From: a virus
Length of the DNA stretch: 47,336 nucleotides
Strand: one strand, 5' to 3'
IMG/VR virus record: IMGVR_UViG_3300035701_000060
Span: 1 to 47,336 of that record
Shown: positions 22,601 through 31,937 of the stretch, piece after piece
Layout: each line of letters opens with the position of its first letter
Position numbering within the stretch: the stretch's first letter is position 1
Translations under genes and position numbers: made by a program
Notes under the pieces: generated by a model
Database searches by the model: none
Seen by the model: the letters and a program-made list of their open reading frames with translations, nothing else
What the model was told of the DNA's origin: nothing

Positions 22601-23845
22601 ATGAGAGCTTTTTACGGGAGCCCAATTAGTTCCAATAGAACTAAAACCCCTGAGGGATATTTAGTATGTCTTAATGTACCAATAGCTCGAATTGGGGATT
22701 ATCCTTATTTGGGACAAGAAGTTGGGGTAAATGATAAATTTGATAAGAAAGTAACAGTTTATCGTAGTCCTGAGGAAGTATTCTCACCAGTAGCTATTGC
22801 ATCATTTGAAGGCAAACCAGTAACAGATAACCATCCCACAGTAGATGTAGTTCCTGATAATTATAATTCTTACTTAAAAGGGATAGTTTCTAATGTTAGA
22901 AAAGGCACCAACGAACAAGAGGAAACTCTTATCGCAGACCTTATTATATACGACCCCACTTTAATATCACAAATTGAAGCTGGTAAGAGAGAAGTTTCTT
23001 GCGGTTATGATTGTGCATATGAAGAGATGGCAGACGGTCGTTATGCTCAAAAGCAGATTCGAGGTAACCATATAGCTGTTGTACAAAATGGCAGAGCTGG
23101 TCCCACGATTGCTATAAAAGACTCTAAACCAATACGAAGGGAGAAAGACAAAATGAATGTTTTAGCAAAAATGTTTAAATCATTTGCAAAGGATGCTGAG
23201 CCTGAAGAAATTAAAGAGGCAATGGATGCTATGATGGCTCCAAATCCTCAAGCTCCTGTACCAGCACCTAGGCAAGACGCAGCTCCTGCTCCGGCAGCTC
23301 CTGCAGCACCAGCAGCTCCATCAAATGATATTGGAGCAAAACTTGACCAACTTATTGCAATAGTAGGTCAATTAGTACAAAGTGGCAAACAGGTTCACTC
23401 TCAAATACCTGGTTCACAAGATTCGCTCGACGCTTTAGAAATGGAACTTGAGGATAGTGAAGAAGGAACAAAGGATGCTGATATTGGGGAAGAAAGCCAC
23501 ACTGTTCCGGTAGAAACTATGGATGATGCTCCAATTTCTAATCCAGAAGATAGACCTAAGAATCCAATTCCTAGTGCGGATTCAACTTCTCTATTAAAAA
23601 CAGTAAGAGATATGAAGCCAGTAATTGCTGCTATTAAAGACCCAGATTCTAGAAAGAAAGCTACTGACGCTTTAATCAAATCAATTAAAGGCCAAATGGC
23701 AAATGATTCTGTTAATGGTTATGCTGCTATTAATAAAATGGTGCAAACTAATACAAAATCTAAAGATGCTAGAAGTACTGATTTCTCGAGACTAGGAAAA
23801 GACATCGCAAAGAAATACAATCCACATTACAAGGAGGTAAAATAA
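22601..23845 (+). CDS. DUF2213-like prohead protease fused to scaffold
   Basis: 414 aa. The N-terminal 170 residues have PSPEEVFSPVAIASF-like elements (here YRSPEEVFSPVAIASFEGK), TDNHP, VSCGYDC and RGNHIAVV, the conserved His and Ser/Cys positions of DUF2213 head maturation proteins. Residues 190-280 are rich in Ala and Pro and then helical, the last 100 highly charged, as in scaffold parts. The protease would trim the prohead after assembly. ATG 22601 is chosen; GGAGTG precedes it. Confidence 0.85.
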   Translation: MRAFYGSPISSNRTKTPEGYLVCLNVPIARIGDYPYLGQEVGVNDKFDKKVTVYRSPEEVFSPVAIASFEGKPVTDNHPTVDVVPDNYNSYLKGIVSNVRKGTNEQEETLIADLIIYDPTLISQIEAGKREVSCGYDCAYEEMADGRYAQKQIRGNHIAVVQNGRAGPTIAIKDSKPIRREKDKMNVLAKMFKSFAKDAEPEEIKEAMDAMMAPNPQAPVPAPRQDAAPAPAAPAAPAAPSNDIGAKLDQLIAIVGQLVQSGKQVHSQIPGSQDSLDALEMELEDSEEGTKDADIGEESHTVPVETMDDAPISNPEDRPKNPIPSADSTSLLKTVRDMKPVIAAIKDPDSRKKATDALIKSIKGQMANDSVNGYAAINKMVQTNTKSKDARSTDFSRLGKDIAKKYNPHYKEVK

Positions 23846-23846
23846 C

Positions 23847-24365
23847 ATGCCAGGAAAATCAATTGGAATAATTATGAATGCAGGTTACCCAGGCAATGTT
23901 TCTAGGTCTGTGGATGCTATCATTCACAATCGTGAAGTAAAGCTTGCTGATGAATTAAGCATTGAGTTTGGAGCTCCTGCAGTATTGAATAATGACAATA
24001 CTTATTCAAGATTTGGAGCTGCAAATGTTGCTGTAGATTTTGCAGGAATTGCAGTAAGAGAAGTTAAACAAACTGCTGATTATTTTACATCAGAAGGTGA
24101 ATATTTACCCGGTCAACCCTGTGATGTAATTGAAAGAGGTTCTGTTACAGTATTTTGTGCAGAAGGCACTCCTTTATCAGGTGGTAAAGTTTATGTAGTT
24201 ACAGTTGCTGGTACTTATGTAGCAGTAGGGGACTTAGTAGCTACAGCAACTCCAGCAGGAGTGGGTTGTACTACAATAGAATTAACAAATTGTAGATGGA
24301 CAACTGGTGTAATGGATAGTGACCGTGTGGCAGAAATGACTATACTTTCAAGAAATAACGCTTAA
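23847..24365 (+). CDS. Capsid cement/decoration protein
   Basis: 172 aa, all beta. GQPCDVIERGSVTVFCAEGT and GGKVYVVTVAGTYVAVGD are characteristic of the structural cement proteins (gp24-like) that stabilise expanded phage capsids. It lies one base after the protease-scaffold gene and 18 before the major capsid gene, where such proteins are normally found. ATG 23847 follows AAGGAGG. Confidence 0.8.
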   Translation: MPGKSIGIIMNAGYPGNVSRSVDAIIHNREVKLADELSIEFGAPAVLNNDNTYSRFGAANVAVDFAGIAVREVKQTADYFTSEGEYLPGQPCDVIERGSVTVFCAEGTPLSGGKVYVVTVAGTYVAVGDLVATATPAGVGCTTIELTNCRWTTGVMDSDRVAEMTILSRNNA

Positions 24366-24383
24366 GAGAGAGGAGAAAAAATA

Positions 24384-25412
24384 ATGAGTGGATTAATACA
24401 GGCATATGCAATGAAAGATATGAAGACAATTGATGCTATGATGAATGGCGGAGCTAGATTTATGACTATGGATGCTGCTACTGCAGGAGGTATGGCCTTC
24501 TTAGTTGGAGAACTTGAAAAAAGAGACCCCAAATTAAGGGAGCCATTAACTTCTGTTACTTGGCAACGTGATATAGTTGCTAAAACAGGTGGCGGATGGG
24601 TAGATGCAACATCTACACATAATATTAGTTATGCTACTTCAGGGGGTAATGAGAATGGAATAATTGGAGGCGCAAGCAATGATATTCCAATTATGCAAGC
24701 AGATATTGGCAAAGATATTTATAAAGTATTTACTTTTGCTCAAATCTTAAAAGTACCTTTTGTTGACCAACAGAAGTTACAGAATATTGGTAGAAGTTTG
24801 GATGACATTTTAGATAAGGGTATTAGACTTAACTATAACAAAACTTTGGACCAAAACGTTTATAATGGCTTTCCTGCTTATGGAACTTATGGATTAGTAA
24901 ATAATCCAGATGTTACTAGAGCTTCTGTAACAATAGGAGCTGGTGGTTTTTATACTTGGAATACAAAGACTCCAGACGAAATTCTTTATGACGTAAATAA
25001 GATTATGACTGATGGATGGGCAGCTTCTGAGTATGATTTAAGTGGTATGCCAAATCATATCTTAATACCTCCGGCTCAATATACTTATATAGTATCTACT
25101 AAAGTATCTTCTGCAGGCAATGTATCTATACTTGAGTTCTTGCTTAATAATAATATTGGTAAAAATCAAGGTGTAGATTTAGTCATTGCTCCTAGCAGAT
25201 GGTGTGTAGGCGCTGGAGCTGATAGAACAGATAGAATGGTAGCTTATGTTAATGATGAAGATAAAGTTCATTTTGACTTAACAGTACCTCTTTCTAGAGT
25301 TATGACTCAACCAGATGTAACACAAATGGCTTATATGACAGCTTATGCTTCTCAAATTGGCCAAGTTAAGTTTTTATATTTACAACCACCTCGTTATGGG
25401 GATGGAATCTAA
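24384..25412 (+). CDS. Major capsid protein (DUF2184-like)
   Basis: 342 aa. It contains VGELEKRDPKLREPLTSVTW, the central DIPIMQADIGKDIYKVFTFA and PPAQYTYIVSTKVSSAGNVS, as in DUF2184 capsid proteins of the HK97 fold. It should be the most abundant virion protein. It is preceded by GAGAGGAG and followed at 21 bases by a small connector gene. The codon use is markedly even, in keeping with high expression. Confidence 0.9.
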   Translation: MSGLIQAYAMKDMKTIDAMMNGGARFMTMDAATAGGMAFLVGELEKRDPKLREPLTSVTWQRDIVAKTGGGWVDATSTHNISYATSGGNENGIIGGASNDIPIMQADIGKDIYKVFTFAQILKVPFVDQQKLQNIGRSLDDILDKGIRLNYNKTLDQNVYNGFPAYGTYGLVNNPDVTRASVTIGAGGFYTWNTKTPDEILYDVNKIMTDGWAASEYDLSGMPNHILIPPAQYTYIVSTKVSSAGNVSILEFLLNNNIGKNQGVDLVIAPSRWCVGAGADRTDRMVAYVNDEDKVHFDLTVPLSRVMTQPDVTQMAYMTAYASQIGQVKFLYLQPPRYGDGI

Positions 25413-25432
25413 AATCGAAAGGGGAAAAATCG

Positions 25433-25675
25433 ATGAGAATTTATAGTAAAAAAGCTTTTGAATTTACTAGATATGATAAAGTCAATGGCGAACAAATACC
25501 GGTAGAGAAAGCTACTATTAAAGCTAAAACTTTTGGCTCTGTACCAAAGTGGGTTATGAATGACCCTATGTTTGCTTGGGCTCAAAAAGATGGTGATATT
25601 GAAATCATGGCTACTAAAGCTCAACAGAAAAAAATTGAGAATGAAGTAGCAGATGAAGAAACTACTAAAAAATAA
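25433..25675 (+). CDS. Small protein after the capsid gene
   Basis: 80 aa: RIYSKKAFEFTRYDKVNGEQ, then VPKWVMNDPMFAWAQKDGDI and a charged tail. Proteins with a KAF.F......V...VP.WV..DP pattern are usual between capsid and connector genes in related phages, of unknown role. GAAAGGGG precedes ATG 25433. Confidence 0.65.
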   Translation: MRIYSKKAFEFTRYDKVNGEQIPVEKATIKAKTFGSVPKWVMNDPMFAWAQKDGDIEIMATKAQQKKIENEVADEETTKK

Positions 25676-25689
25676 GCGAGGTGAGATAA

Positions 25690-26166
25690 GTGGATATTAT
25701 AAGCACTGCTTCTAATATAAGAACGGGTACTAACCCAACTTATACTCATATTAATTTCTTGGCTTTCTATCCTCAATTTGGGCAAAACAAACTTGGGGAT
25801 AGAACAGTGCCATTGGCTATAATAGATGTATATATAAATCTAGCAAATGCCTGCCTCAAACAAGTTCGCTGGCAAGATTATTGGGAAGTTGCTATGGGTT
25901 TATTTACTGCTCATTTTGTAACATTATGGTTACAAAGTTATGTAGATATAAACAACGACTCTAATAATGCTATGGCTGTTATGGAGGCAGGTAAAGCTAG
26001 AGGCTTAAACACCTCAGAATCTGTGGGAGATGTTTCAGTTGGTACTGATTATGGTTTAATAGGCAATGACATAGAAGGTTGGGCAGCATGGAAACTTACT
26101 ACTTATGGCATTCAATTAGCAACATTTGGTAAACTAGTAGGAATGGGAAATATGTATGTATATTAA
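25690..26166 (+). CDS. Head-tail connector (DUF4054-like)
   Basis: 158 aa. FLAFYPQFGQ, the helical LANACLKQVRWQDYWEVAMG and LFTAHFVTLWLQ, and the C-terminal TTYGIQLATF-GKLVGMG match DUF4054 adaptor proteins that attach under the portal. GTG 25690 has GCGAGGTG upstream. Confidence 0.85.
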   Translation: MDIISTASNIRTGTNPTYTHINFLAFYPQFGQNKLGDRTVPLAIIDVYINLANACLKQVRWQDYWEVAMGLFTAHFVTLWLQSYVDINNDSNNAMAVMEAGKARGLNTSESVGDVSVGTDYGLIGNDIEGWAAWKLTTYGIQLATFGKLVGMGNMYVY

Positions 26167-26177
26167 GAGGTGATATT

Positions 26178-26657
26178 ATGTTAAAGGGTATATCTGCTGT
26201 AATTGTTAAATTTGATAAAACTAATGAAATAATGAAGTCTTTACAGGAATTAAAAAATAAAGATATTCTTATTGGGGTTCCTGCTTCTACTACTTCTAGG
26301 AAAAATGGAAAAATAAACAATGCAGAATTAACTTATATTCATACTAATGGTTCACCTCTTCATAACATACCTGCTAGACCTATTATTGAACCCGCTATTG
26401 AAAAAAATTCAGACAAATTAGCTGGACAATTATCTAAAGCAGCTGAAATAGCTTTAGATGGTAAAAGTCCTGAAGCTGAATTAATAAAAGTAGGTATAAT
26501 GGGTCAAAATATTGTTAGAGATTATTTTACTGACCCGAATAATGGTTGGGCACCAAATGCTCCTTCTACTATTGCTAGAAAGGGCAGTGATAAACCTTTA
26601 ATTGATAAAGCAGAGTTAAGAAAATCTATGACTTATGTAATAAGAGAAAAGAGGTGA
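26178..26657 (+). CDS. Head-tail joining / tail completion protein (gp10-like)
   Basis: 159 aa. ILIGVPASTTSRKNGKINNAE followed by HTNGSPLHNIPARPIIEPAI is the signature region of neck proteins in which the PxRPFxxPAI element contacts the tail. C-terminal WAPNAPSTIARKGSDKPLID is also family-typical. ATG 26178 follows AAGAGGTG. Placed between adaptor and stopper genes. Confidence 0.8.
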   Translation: MLKGISAVIVKFDKTNEIMKSLQELKNKDILIGVPASTTSRKNGKINNAELTYIHTNGSPLHNIPARPIIEPAIEKNSDKLAGQLSKAAEIALDGKSPEAELIKVGIMGQNIVRDYFTDPNNGWAPNAPSTIARKGSDKPLIDKAELRKSMTYVIREKR

Positions 26658-26661
26658 AATT

Positions 26662-27045
26662 ATGATTAATGTAGGTAGAATCACTGTCAGCCAGAATTTT
26701 AGACAACCAGAAGGTTTTGTTGTGCATAGAAAGATAGGTCATTGGGAAAAGGGTAAATTTATTCAGACAGAAAAAAGTATTCTTATGCAAGGTACTATCA
26801 TTAATGCTAGTCCAAAAGAAATTAACCAATTACCTGAAGGAGATAGAATTACTGGTATGATGGCAATATATTCTCCTGAAGCTATATTTATTACTCGTGT
26901 AGCTACATCTAATTGTAAAAATTCATCTTCTGGAACCTCTGATGAGATAGAATGGAAGGGAAAAAGATATCGAATAGTTAATATCAATCCTTGGCAAGAA
27001 TTTGGATATTACAAAGCATTTGCTGTTTATATGGAAGGAGAGTAA
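26662..27045 (+). CDS. Head-tail stopper-like protein
   Basis: 127 aa. A small beta-barrel pattern with ITGMMAIYSPEAIFITRV and DEIEWKGKRYRIVNINPWQE, followed by KAFAVY, as in phage neck stopper proteins. AAGAGGTG precedes ATG 26662. It completes the head side of the neck; assignment by sequence pattern and place. Confidence 0.7.
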   Translation: MINVGRITVSQNFRQPEGFVVHRKIGHWEKGKFIQTEKSILMQGTIINASPKEINQLPEGDRITGMMAIYSPEAIFITRVATSNCKNSSSGTSDEIEWKGKRYRIVNINPWQEFGYYKAFAVYMEGE

Positions 27046-27046
27046 A

Positions 27047-27604
27047 ATGGCTGAAATAGTTTTAACCTTAGAAGAATTAAACGAAACATTTTGGGATTTT
27101 ACTATTAAGGCTCTTGATTTAGACCCAGATGCCGAATCTTCTCAAGATGCGGTGAGAACATCTTATCAAACTTTAAGTGCTCCTGCATTTCCTATAACTA
27201 AAAATGTAGTTTTTATTCGAATCTTTTCAAAGGATGACTTAATGACTCATCAAAGAGACGTGGAGTACTCTAGTTTAGATTCTGAGAACACAAATCGCAT
27301 AGTTACTTATACAAGAGTTCACGAAGTAAATTGGATAGCATATGGGCCAAATAGTTATGATTATATAGAAAAAATAAGGAATGCTCTTTATTTACCTTTA
27401 TATAAAGACATTTTCAATGAACAAAATCTTTTTATGGTGCTTGATGCAAATGCTCCCATTCATATACCTGAAACTTATGGTAATCAGTGGTGGGAACGTT
27501 CTGACTTAAAAGTAGCATTTAATGAATTTGTAAGGAGAGAACAAATTATTCCTTATATTAAAACCGCAGAAATACAAATCAAAGAAAGCGAAGGTGATAT
27601 ATAA
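27047..27604 (+). CDS. Neck/tail terminator protein (LIC_12616/gp12-like)
   Basis: 185 aa. The fold-typical sequence VRTSYQTLSAPAFPITKNVV and VHEVNWIAYGPNSYDYIEKI, then WWERSDLKVAFNEFV, matches phage neck terminator proteins of contractile-tail phages. ATG 27047 follows GGAG and the stop overlaps the sheath ATG by one base. It caps the tail before joining the head. Confidence 0.75.
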   Translation: MAEIVLTLEELNETFWDFTIKALDLDPDAESSQDAVRTSYQTLSAPAFPITKNVVFIRIFSKDDLMTHQRDVEYSSLDSENTNRIVTYTRVHEVNWIAYGPNSYDYIEKIRNALYLPLYKDIFNEQNLFMVLDANAPIHIPETYGNQWWERSDLKVAFNEFVRREQIIPYIKTAEIQIKESEGDI

Positions 27605-28713
27605 TGCCAACATTATCATTAAATGATATTGTACAAGTTACTGTGGCGGTTTCCCCTGTTTCTTCAATTAGAAGTAATTTTAATATGGGCTTAATAGTAG
27701 GTAAATCTACTATTATATCTGCAGTAACTAGAGTTAAAACTTATGCAAATTTAGCAGCTATGGTAGCAGATGGCTGGTCTGGCAGCAATGTAGAATATTT
27801 AGCAGCTGTTGATTATTTTGCTCAAAGTCCAACTCCTACAGAAGTAGCAATAGGACGTTGGGATGGAACAGGCGCAGAAACAGCATTACAAGCCGTGACT
27901 GCATGTAGAGGAATAAATTCAGACTGGTATGGCTGTATGATTTGTGGAGCAGTGAAAGCTGATATTTTAGCTGTGGCTCCTTATATTGAAACAGCAGTAC
28001 CAAGTTCTGTATTTTTCTATGGTACTGTTGATGCTGATGTTATAGGTGGAGTAGCTGGAAATGTTATGATAACTTTATACACAGCATTAAGAAAAAGAAC
28101 TATCGGAGTATATATGGGAACTATTAATAAAATATCTGCTTTATTGGGATATGCTATGGGAGCAAATAATAGTCTACCAGGTAGTGCCTATACTTTAGCT
28201 TATAAAACTTTAACTAATGTAACTCCAGATGTTTTAACAACTGCACAAATTGCTACAGTTAAAGGATATAAAGGGAATGTATATGTTAATAGAGGAATCA
28301 ATTATGATTTATTAGAACAAGGTTCAATGCATGATGGGACTTATTTTGATGAAGTTCTTAATTTAGATATAATTGCTAATGATATTCAACAAGCAATTAT
28401 GGATGCTTTAAATACTTTGCCTAAAATTCCTCAAACTGAAGAGGGTGTTAATTTACTTATGGATGCTATAACAATTCCATTAGAAGCAGCTAAAGTAAGA
28501 GGATTTTTAGCTCCTGGAACTTGGAATGCAGCTCAAATACTTAATTTAATCCCTGGTACTACTTTATCTAAGGGGTATATAGTTATTGCTGATTCTTTTG
28601 CTAATCAATCTCAAGCAGATAGAGAATTAAGAAAAGCTCCCCCAATTTATGTGGCTATTAAATTAGCTGGAGCTGTAGAACATGTCGTTATTAGCGTATA
28701 TGTCAATAGATAA
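27604..28713 (+). CDS. Tail sheath protein (DUF3383-like)
   Basis: 369 aa. FNMGLIVGKSTIISAVTRVK, AAVDYFAQSPTPTEVAIGRW and the C-terminal GYIVIADSFANQSQADRELR then KAPPIYVAIKLAGAVEHV are characteristic of DUF3383 sheath proteins. The sheath contracts to drive the tube through the envelope, so this gene sets the morphology as myovirus. Confidence 0.9.
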   Translation: MPTLSLNDIVQVTVAVSPVSSIRSNFNMGLIVGKSTIISAVTRVKTYANLAAMVADGWSGSNVEYLAAVDYFAQSPTPTEVAIGRWDGTGAETALQAVTACRGINSDWYGCMICGAVKADILAVAPYIETAVPSSVFFYGTVDADVIGGVAGNVMITLYTALRKRTIGVYMGTINKISALLGYAMGANNSLPGSAYTLAYKTLTNVTPDVLTTAQIATVKGYKGNVYVNRGINYDLLEQGSMHDGTYFDEVLNLDIIANDIQQAIMDALNTLPKIPQTEEGVNLLMDAITIPLEAAKVRGFLAPGTWNAAQILNLIPGTTLSKGYIVIADSFANQSQADRELRKAPPIYVAIKLAGAVEHVVISVYVNR

Positions 28714-28730
28714 GAAGGGAGGACTTGAAA

Positions 28731-29165
28731 ATGTTATCAACTTATAGTTTTCAAAATATTATAGCTACTATATCTCACCCAAATGTAGGCAAATATGTAG
28801 CTAGTGGAGAAGGTATTGGTAGTATTAATATCACCATGTCAGACGATAGAACTGTGCAAGATGTGGCAGCTGATGGTTCTATAATGTCTTCAAAAGTTAG
28901 AAGCAGAAGAGGAACTATTACTTTAACAATTCAACAAACTTCAGCACTTAATAAATGGTTGATGAAATGGTTTAACTATTTAGAAATGGCTAATGCTTCT
29001 GAATGGACTGACACTAATATTAATATCCGTGACACTAATGCGGGCGATACTACCACAGCAATAGGTGTGGCTCCTCAAAAGCAAGCAGATAGGCCTTATC
29101 AAGCTAATGGACAACAAGTGACTTGGAATCTTTTGGCAGCTGATATTCAACAAGACCCAGTATAA
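28731..29165 (+). CDS. Tail tube protein (DUF3277-like)
   Basis: 144 aa. YSFQNIIATISHPNVGKYVA, GSINITMSDDRTVQDVAADG and SRRGTITLTIQQTSALNKWL match DUF3277 tube proteins; it follows the sheath directly, as usual. ATG 28731 is eight bases from GGGAGG. The inner tube serves as DNA channel. Confidence 0.9.
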   Translation: MLSTYSFQNIIATISHPNVGKYVASGEGIGSINITMSDDRTVQDVAADGSIMSSKVRSRRGTITLTIQQTSALNKWLMKWFNYLEMANASEWTDTNINIRDTNAGDTTTAIGVAPQKQADRPYQANGQQVTWNLLAADIQQDPV

Positions 29166-29181
29166 TAGGAGGTGAAAAGAG

Positions 29182-29652
29182 ATGGAAAAAAGAGAGAATT
29201 ACAAAGATATAGAGTTGGGGGGACGTAATTGGAGGATATGTAAATTTGATGCCAGAACTGGTTCTTATATGATTTTTAAATTACTTGGCATATTAAGTCC
29301 TGCTTTTAAAAGTTTAGATTTGAATAAAATTAAAGGCCAAAAACCTGAAGACTTTGATTTTAACTCCTTGAATTTAACTGAAGCTCTTTCGGGTATTACT
29401 AATCTACCAGAAGAAGAATTTTTTTACATTCAAAACAAATGTCTTAAAGTTTGTTTTGAAATGCTTCCTGCAGGTATGACCTGTGTACTTAATGAAAATG
29501 GTTCATTTGGAGTTTTAGAGGTAGAAGATGACACAATGTTAGTACTTGGTTTGATGACTCATGCCTTGATGTTCAATGGCCAAAGTTTTTTTCCCGGAAG
29601 CCTCTTCAATTCACTAATAGGGGGGGCATCAACTACATCCCCGCAGAATTAG
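29182..29652 (+). CDS. Tail assembly chaperone (short form)
   Basis: 156 aa. ELGGRNWRICKFDARTGSYM, the helical middle and VEDDTMLVLGLMTHALMFNG fit the G-like chaperones that coat the tape measure during tail assembly. The frame ends at TAG after the ATA GGG GGG GCA sequence, where a -1 shift gives the long form. ATG 29182 follows AGGAGGTG. Confidence 0.85.
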   Translation: MEKRENYKDIELGGRNWRICKFDARTGSYMIFKLLGILSPAFKSLDLNKIKGQKPEDFDFNSLNLTEALSGITNLPEEEFFYIQNKCLKVCFEMLPAGMTCVLNENGSFGVLEVEDDTMLVLGLMTHALMFNGQSFFPGSLFNSLIGGASTTSPQN

Positions 29653-29825
29653 AGAATGTAGATGCTTTTGTATATGGACCTGTAATAGCTGGCATGTGGA
29701 AACAGTATGAAGTATGGGATGGAACTTATACACTTGATGATTTATTAGATGCCCATGAAATATTAGCAGTAAAGAGAGAAAATGAAGATAGAGCTTACGA
29801 TGCAGCTAAACGGGAGGTGAATTGA
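29182..29825 (+). CDS. Tail assembly chaperone, -1 frameshift fusion (G-T-like)
   Basis: Seven G at 29620-29626 (frame ATA GGG GGG GCA) allow a one-base backward slip; the -1 frame then starts GGC ATC AAC at 29625 and is open for 66 codons to TGA at 29823-29825. It reads INYIPAELENVDAFVYGPVI and ends acidic and helical. Such G-T fusions by -1 slippage are conserved in long-tailed phages. The extension ends in the ribosome binding site of the tape measure gene, as expected. Confidence 0.85.
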
Positions 29826-29826
29826 T

Positions 29827-31350
29827 GTGCTAGATGTAATTAAAGAATACCTAGTTAGTTTAGGATTTCAAGTTGATAATAAATCAGTGGATGAAGCTAA
29901 AAGAATTATTGAAAAGACCGAGAAAATTATTGGCAAATTTGCTACTAACACAGTCACTCAAGTAGCTGCTGTTTCAACTGGTTTTCTTGCTTTTATTGCT
30001 ATTGTAGATGCTGGAATAGTTAAATTTGTAAAAGGCTTAGCCATGGCAGATTTAGAGACAGAAAAGTTTGCTCGTAGGATGTGGACTTCTAAAGAAAATG
30101 CTCGAGACTTTAAAAATTCTCTAGATTCTATGGGAGCATCATTAGAAGATTTATATTTAAGCCCAGAGTTAATGAATAACTTCATGAAATTACGAGAGCA
30201 ATCTGCTAAGATGTCTCCCGGGCAAGATTATTTTCAAGAGATGAAAGGAATTAGAAGCATTATATTTGAGTTTCAAAGACTTAAACTTGAAGTGTCTATT
30301 GCTTTCCAATGGATTGGTTATTATATTTCAAAATATTTAGCTGTTCCATTAGCAGAATTTAAAAAGAATTTTCAGGCCTTTAATGATAAGTTTTCTGCTA
30401 ATATTGCTAAGTGGACTAAGCCTATTGCTCAGGTTATAAGTTGGTTTGGCAGGTTAGGTATTGCTGCTGTTAAAGCAGGAGCTGCTATACTACACATTTT
30501 TAATGAAATACCTAAGTCTTTAATTGCAGCAAGTAGTGCTTTCTTGGGATTATTCACTTTATTAAAGATGGGACCTATTGGTTGGATAATTGCTGGACTT
30601 ACTACTATTTTATTACTTTTAGATGATTTTTATACTTATCAATCTGGTGGAGAGTCAGCTTTAGGAGACTTATGGGGTTGGCTTGATAAAATCAAAAAAG
30701 ATTTAACAGATAGTGGAGTATTACAAAAATTTCAAGAAGATTTATCAGCTTTTGGCACTAAATTGTGGGAAGCCGTAAAAACTCTAGGCGAAGATGTTGG
30801 AATCTTAATTGGAAAACTTACAGATTTATTTAATACTCTAGCTAGAATAGCAGGTTTTAAAGACTTTGGAGATTTATTAGAAAAAACTATTATAGTAGCT
30901 TTTCAAGCTTTAGATATTGTAGTTAAAGCAGTAACAGGTAGTGTTCAATTTTTAATAGATTTATTAAAAGGCGATTTAGTTAAAGCATTTAAAGACTCTC
31001 CTTTAGGTAAAATCTCAGACACTGTGGGAAGTATTACGGGAGGTATAGGAGATGCTTTTAGTGGTATGGGTGAGAATTTTAATAGAACTATGAGACAAAT
31101 ACAACAAGGATTGGGAATATATCCTCAAACACCAGCTACTCCAGGTTTAGACTATGATTATAAACCTCAAAGTTATATTAAATCTTATATTATTCCTCAG
31201 TCTAACAAAACAAATTCTTCTCCAGTTGTAAATAATGATAATCATCCTACTTATAATATCTTTGGTACTGACCCTAGCGCTACGGCACAACAAATATCTA
31301 ATCGTAATGATGGAATAAATACTAGAAACTTTCAGGGGGTGTTGTTATAA
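29827..31350 (+). CDS. Tail tape measure protein
   Basis: 507 aa. Several hydrophobic helices (VAAVSTGFLAFIAIVDAGIV at about 47-66; SLIAASSAFLGLFTLLKMGP with IGWIIAGLTTILLLL at 235-270) stand between long amphipathic helices; the last 80 residues are Pro/Asn-rich. Its place directly after the frameshift chaperone supports the call. At about 1.5 angstrom per residue its length implies a short tail of roughly 75 nm. GTG 29827 follows GGGAGG. Confidence 0.85.
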   Translation: MLDVIKEYLVSLGFQVDNKSVDEAKRIIEKTEKIIGKFATNTVTQVAAVSTGFLAFIAIVDAGIVKFVKGLAMADLETEKFARRMWTSKENARDFKNSLDSMGASLEDLYLSPELMNNFMKLREQSAKMSPGQDYFQEMKGIRSIIFEFQRLKLEVSIAFQWIGYYISKYLAVPLAEFKKNFQAFNDKFSANIAKWTKPIAQVISWFGRLGIAAVKAGAAILHIFNEIPKSLIAASSAFLGLFTLLKMGPIGWIIAGLTTILLLLDDFYTYQSGGESALGDLWGWLDKIKKDLTDSGVLQKFQEDLSAFGTKLWEAVKTLGEDVGILIGKLTDLFNTLARIAGFKDFGDLLEKTIIVAFQALDIVVKAVTGSVQFLIDLLKGDLVKAFKDSPLGKISDTVGSITGGIGDAFSGMGENFNRTMRQIQQGLGIYPQTPATPGLDYDYKPQSYIKSYIIPQSNKTNSSPVVNNDNHPTYNIFGTDPSATAQQISNRNDGINTRNFQGVLL

Positions 31351-31937
31351 TGGCTACTTTAGCAGTATTACCTTATAATTTGCCTGAATTAAAACAACTA
31401 ATATTAGTTAAGACTAATATTGGAGGCTGGTTTTTTGATGCAATTTTAAAAACTGACCACAATAGTGAACTTAATATAACTAGTCATCCAATACAAACTG
31501 GGGCTGCAATCACAGACCATGCTTATTTAGAACCACAAGAACTTTCAATTGATATTGGTATGTCAGATTCTGCTCAAAGTTTAGTATCAGGGCAGTTCAC
31601 AAATGGTAATCCCTCTAGGTCTATAAATGCTTTTAGAATTTTACAAGAATTACAAAAGCAACGTATACCTGTGCAAGTAGTTACTAGACTTAGAATATAT
31701 CAAAATATGTTAATTAAAACTATTTCTGCTCCTGATGACTATACTACTTTACATGGTTTAAAAGCCACAATTCAGATGAAAGAGATTTTAGTATCAGAAG
31801 TGACGACCGTTAAGTTAAGTGTTAGGCCTCAAAAAACAGATACAACTCCTGGGGGCAATCCTGAAGTTGTTCCTCCTAATCAAAGTATATTAAAACAATT
31901 TATGAATTCACTTTATGGAAATGGGGGTGTTAATTAA
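31350..31937 (+). CDS. Baseplate/tail-tip protein (Dit-like N-terminus)
   Basis: 195 aa. VKTNIGGWFFDAILKTDHNS, ITDHAYLEPQELSIDIGMSD and FRILQELQKQRIPVQVVTRL resemble the N-terminal domain of Dit-like proteins that form a ring under the tube. The C-terminal 40 residues are Pro/Thr-rich. It overlaps the tape measure stop (TAATG) and is followed by the plug-like gene. Confidence 0.75.
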   Translation: MATLAVLPYNLPELKQLILVKTNIGGWFFDAILKTDHNSELNITSHPIQTGAAITDHAYLEPQELSIDIGMSDSAQSLVSGQFTNGNPSRSINAFRILQELQKQRIPVQVVTRLRIYQNMLIKTISAPDDYTTLHGLKATIQMKEILVSEVTTVKLSVRPQKTDTTPGGNPEVVPPNQSILKQFMNSLYGNGGVN

